A stretch of DNA of 5,754 nucleotides, taken from NCBI GenBank assembly GCA_002494895.1, contig DADA01000075.1, positions 1 through 5,754 of the forward strand, given 5' to 3'. The position numbers were made by a program, and so were the translations under genes. Of this stretch, positions 4,021 to 5,754 are shown one piece after another (the stretch's first letter is position 1; each line of letters starts with the position of its first letter). Source of the DNA: Nitrososphaera sp. UBA210. Lineage in GTDB: Archaea > Thermoproteota > Nitrososphaeria > Nitrososphaerales > Nitrososphaeraceae. The notes under the pieces are model-generated. The model ran no database searches. It saw only the letters and a list, made by a program, of their open reading frames with translations, and was not told where the DNA came from.

Positions 4021-4094
4021 GGATGGGGAGAGATTTGAACTCTCGACCACCTGTGTGTGAGACAGGTATCCTAACCAGGCTAGACTACCCATCC
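4021..4094 (-). tRNA. tRNA-Val (anticodon CAC)
   Basis: A complete 74-nt cloverleaf can be drawn on the reverse strand. The acceptor stem GGATGGG/CCCATCC is perfect (4094-4088 with 4027-4021). The D-arm is GTCT-AGCCTGGTTA-GGAT. The anticodon stem CCTGT/ACAGG is perfect, with loop CTCACAC giving anticodon CAC (4059-4057). A 5-nt variable region follows, then T-arm GAGAG-TTCAAAT-CTCTC. It decodes the valine codon GUG. There is no intron and no encoded CCA; the discriminator is A (4020). It lies 44 nt downstream of the adenosylhomocysteinase stop on the same strand and has its own candidate box A. The last 19 nt of its T-arm and acceptor are repeated at 2926-2944. Confidence 0.95.
4022..4040. 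repeat. Right copy of the 19-nt tRNA 3'-end repeat
   Basis: This is the T-arm and acceptor 3' side of tRNA-Val, identical to 2926-2944 in sequence and orientation. The two copies bound about 1.1 kb holding three orphan genes. A tRNA 3' end is a classic target of archaeal and viral tyrosine integrases, which leave such direct repeats. Confidence 0.6.
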
Positions 4095-4120
4095 GTCAGT
4101 CTTTCTCTGCTTCGCCACGA

Positions 4121-4133
4121 CTATAATTAATAG
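4121..4133 (-). promoter_or_regulatory. Box A of tRNA-Val
   Basis: On the reverse strand CTATTAATTATAG is centred about 33 nt upstream of the mature tRNA 5' end (4094). This allows a short 5' leader for RNase P to remove. It is very AT-rich compared with its surroundings and lies just after the adenosylhomocysteinase stop codon. Confidence 0.55.
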
Positions 4134-4138
4134 TATCC

Positions 4139-5386
4139 TTACGTGCCTTCGCTAAAACCTTCAAGGTACGATTTTTGCGCGGGAGTCAGCACGTCGATCT
4201 CGACTCCCATTGAATGGAGCTTTGCATCGGCAATCTCTTGGTCCTGACTCTTGTCAATGTCGTAGACTAGCGGCTTCATGGTCTGTCCGTTCTGTGCCAG
4301 CTTTATCACGGATAGGAACTGGTTGGCAAAGCTCATGTCCATCACTTCTGACGGATGGCCCTCAGCAGCGGCGAGGTTTACGAGCCTGCCCTCTGCAAGA
4401 AGGTAGACCTTCCTGCCGTTTTTCAAATTATACTGCATCGTATGCTCGTTAACTTGTTTCTGTTCCGCCATCTGTTTTTCTATCGCCGGTATCGAGATCT
4501 CTACGTTAAAGTGTCCCGCGTTTGCAAGGATGGCGCCGTCCTTCATCTTGGCAATGTCTTTCTCCACTACTACATCCTTGCAGCCCGTAGTTGTAATGAA
4601 CACGTCTCCGATCTCGGCGGCTCGGTTCATTGTTGAAACAGAATAGCCGTCCAGCTTGGCCTTAAGTGCTGCAATAGGATCCACTTCTGTAACTATCACG
4701 TTGGCGCCGAGCCCAGCGGCCTTCCTTGCAACTCCCTTTCCCACATGGCCGTAGCCGGCCACGACGACGCTCTTGCCGGATACGAGTATGTTCGTGGCGC
4801 GAATGACTCCATCCAGCGCGGACTGGCCCGTCCCGTAAACATTATCAAAGTCGTGCTTTGTCTCAGCGTCGTTGACTGCGATAATGGGATAGATGAGTTT
4901 GCCTGCCTTTTGCATCGCCCGCAGCCTGATGACGCCTGTAGTGGTCTCCTCGGTCCCGCCCCGTATTGACTTTGGCTTGCCCTTGTGCATTTCAACTGTC
5001 AGGTCGGCTCCGTCGTCTATCGTAACGTGGGGATCCAACTTCATGGCAGAATGTATATCGTCATAGTATTCCTTTGACGAGACGCCCCTGCTTGCAAATA
5101 TCGAAATTCCTTCGTCCTTGGCCAGAGAGGCAGCTACGTCGTCCTGCGTACTCAACGGGTTGCAGCCGCACCAGGAGATTTCAGCGCCAGCCGCTTTCAG
5201 AGTCCTTACCAGCACTCCTGTTTCCTTTGTAACGTGCAGGCAGCCCGCTACTCTGACGCCATTCAATGGCTTTGTCCTTTCGTACTTCTGGCGCAGGGCG
5301 ACCAGAACGGGCATGTGAGCCTCTGCCCAGTCGATCCGCCCCCTGCCTTGCTTGGCGAGGGCAAGATCCTTGACACGATGATCCAT
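4139..5386 (-). CDS. ahcY: Adenosylhomocysteinase (S-adenosyl-L-homocysteine hydrolase), 415 aa
   Basis: This enzyme reversibly splits S-adenosylhomocysteine into adenosine and homocysteine in the cytoplasm, using bound NAD, and so relieves product inhibition of methyltransferases. Visible family signatures, in order, are LHVTKETGVL (H51), IDDGADL (D125), GGTEETTTGV (E147), and NDAETKHDFDNVYGTGQS (K177, D181, N182, the catalytic and NAD-contact block). The Rossmann GYGHVGKG follows at 211-218, then NAGHFNVEI, matching the conserved GHF segment near the active site. Length fits the archaeal form, which is shorter than the eukaryotic enzyme and here ends SYLEGFSEGT without the Lys/Tyr-rich tail. 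ATG 5386 gives the usual MDxRxKDLxLA opening and lies about 30 nt after a TATATAAT-like box A with no Shine-Dalgarno sequence. The gene upstream is a codirectional phosphoribosyltransferase. Confidence 0.97.
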   Translation of the reverse strand: MDHRVKDLALAKQGRGRIDWAEAHMPVLVALRQKYERTKPLNGVRVAGCLHVTKETGVLVRTLKAAGAEISWCGCNPLSTQDDVAASLAKDEGISIFASRGVSSKEYYDDIHSAMKLDPHVTIDDGADLTVEMHKGKPKSIRGGTEETTTGVIRLRAMQKAGKLIYPIIAVNDAETKHDFDNVYGTGQSALDGVIRATNILVSGKSVVVAGYGHVGKGVARKAAGLGANVIVTEVDPIAALKAKLDGYSVSTMNRAAEIGDVFITTTGCKDVVVEKDIAKMKDGAILANAGHFNVEISIPAIEKQMAEQKQVNEHTMQYNLKNGRKVYLLAEGRLVNLAAAEGHPSEVMDMSFANQFLSVIKLAQNGQTMKPLVYDIDKSQDQEIADAKLHSMGVEIDVLTPAQKSYLEGFSEGT

Positions 5387-5410
5387 TTCTGGTATTGTGC
5401 GATGAACGTG

Positions 5411-5421
5411 CCATATAATAG
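5411..5421 (-). promoter_or_regulatory. Box A of adenosylhomocysteinase
   Basis: On the reverse strand CTATTATATGG lies in the 37-nt gap after the phosphoribosyltransferase stop. It predicts initiation near 5393, giving a leader of only about 6 nt before ATG 5386. The gene therefore probably has its own promoter despite the short gap. Confidence 0.5.
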
Positions 5422-5423
5422 TT

Positions 5424-5754
5424 CTACAACAGGTTTCTGGCGCACATTATGGCCCTGATCTCGTCGTCAGAGACCGGTGAGAACTCTTCGTAGAATTGTC
5501 CGACAGAAGCAAAGTCGCGAGGAGTTTCAATGGAAAGGACGCAGTCCGATTCGTGTTGCAGAACCTCCACTGACTGGATGGGCGCAACTGGAACTGCCAC
5601 GGTCAGACTGGTTGGGCTGTGTTTTCTTACCCATCTTGCTGAAGCAATCACCGTCGCCCCGGTCGCGATTCCATCGTCAACAAGGATCGCCCGTTTGCCT
5701 GCTATCCCATAAGCCATGCCGAGTTTTCGATACGTAGCCGCCCTGCGAGCAATC
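5424..5754 (-). CDS. Phosphoribosyltransferase-family protein, partial (3' end only)
   Basis: The gene enters from the right edge, and its start is outside the window. About 109 residues are visible. The PRPP-binding loop ILVDDGIATGAT is present: its two acidic residues and TGAT loop bind ribose-5-phosphate and Mg-pyrophosphate in type I phosphoribosyltransferases. A helix (ASARWVRKHSP), a strand (LTVAVPVAP) and the C-terminal VGQFYEEFSPVSDDEIRAIM follow. That tail resembles the uncharacterised phosphoribosyltransferases of the TT1426 type (VGxWYxDFxxVSDxEV) rather than APRT or HGPRT. The substrate is unknown. The frame stays open to the window end (ARRAATYRKLG precedes the internal Met at 5717, which is therefore not the start). 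It lies 37 nt upstream of adenosylhomocysteinase on the same strand. Confidence 0.88.
   Translation of the reverse strand, partial: IARRAATYRKLGMAYGIAGKRAILVDDGIATGATVIASARWVRKHSPTSLTVAVPVAPIQSVEVLQHESDCVLSIETPRDFASVGQFYEEFSPVSDDEIRAIMCARNLL

Noticed and set aside
3861..4130. Forward ORF containing MGRDLNSRPPVCETG
   Set aside because: Its C-terminal half is the antisense of tRNA-Val, and its N-terminal half is a shifted frame of the 58-aa membrane protein.
5477..5737. Forward ORF of 86 codons at the right edge
   Set aside because: It is antisense to the phosphoribosyltransferase, whose PRPP-binding motif is unmistakable on the reverse strand.

Overview
The window looks like chromosomal DNA of an ammonia-oxidising archaeon, most likely a Nitrososphaera-type (group I.1b) Thaumarchaeon. 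The evidence is an archaeal L40e ribosomal zinc-ribbon protein, an archaeal-length S-adenosylhomocysteine hydrolase, an archaeal tRNA-Val without encoded CCA, and AT-rich box A (TATA) elements about 25-30 nt upstream of ATG codons with no Shine-Dalgarno sequence (leaderless genes). Genus-level placement is inference from style, not from a database match.

Layout. (1) 1-264: mostly non-coding, with a possible tiny reverse-strand ORF at the left edge and a probable divergent promoter region. (2) 265-1038: a winged-helix DNA-binding protein and a two-helix membrane protein, both forward. (3) 1114-1719: a secreted protein with a clear signal peptide, followed by a T-tract terminator. (4) 1774-2639: a two-gene operon with a 4-nt overlap, encoding an all-helical protein with a CxxCH motif and a small single-domain cupin. 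(5) 2687-2854: ribosomal protein L40e, short and easily missed. (6) 2921-4040: an accessory-looking block of three small membrane or secreted orphans. On its left is a degenerate reverse-strand tRNA-like element; on its right is an intact tRNA-Val(CAC). A perfect 19-nt direct repeat of the tRNA 3' end sits at both edges. (7) 4139-5754, reverse strand: adenosylhomocysteinase, preceded by the 3' part of a PRPP-binding phosphoribosyltransferase that runs off the right edge.

How the genes work together. Adenosylhomocysteinase and L40e are housekeeping functions (methyl-cycle recycling and the ribosome). The phosphoribosyltransferase is codirectional with adenosylhomocysteinase, but the latter appears to have its own promoter in the 37-nt gap. 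The winged-helix protein may control itself or the neighbouring membrane-protein gene, since palindromes lie over its promoter. The helical CxxCH protein and the cupin are probably translated together and may share a function.

The best candidate for something undescribed is the block between the tRNA-like element and tRNA-Val. It has the geometry of a small integration scar or hot spot, but no integrase is visible in the window. No CRISPR array, insertion sequence, transposase, rRNA or replication origin was seen.
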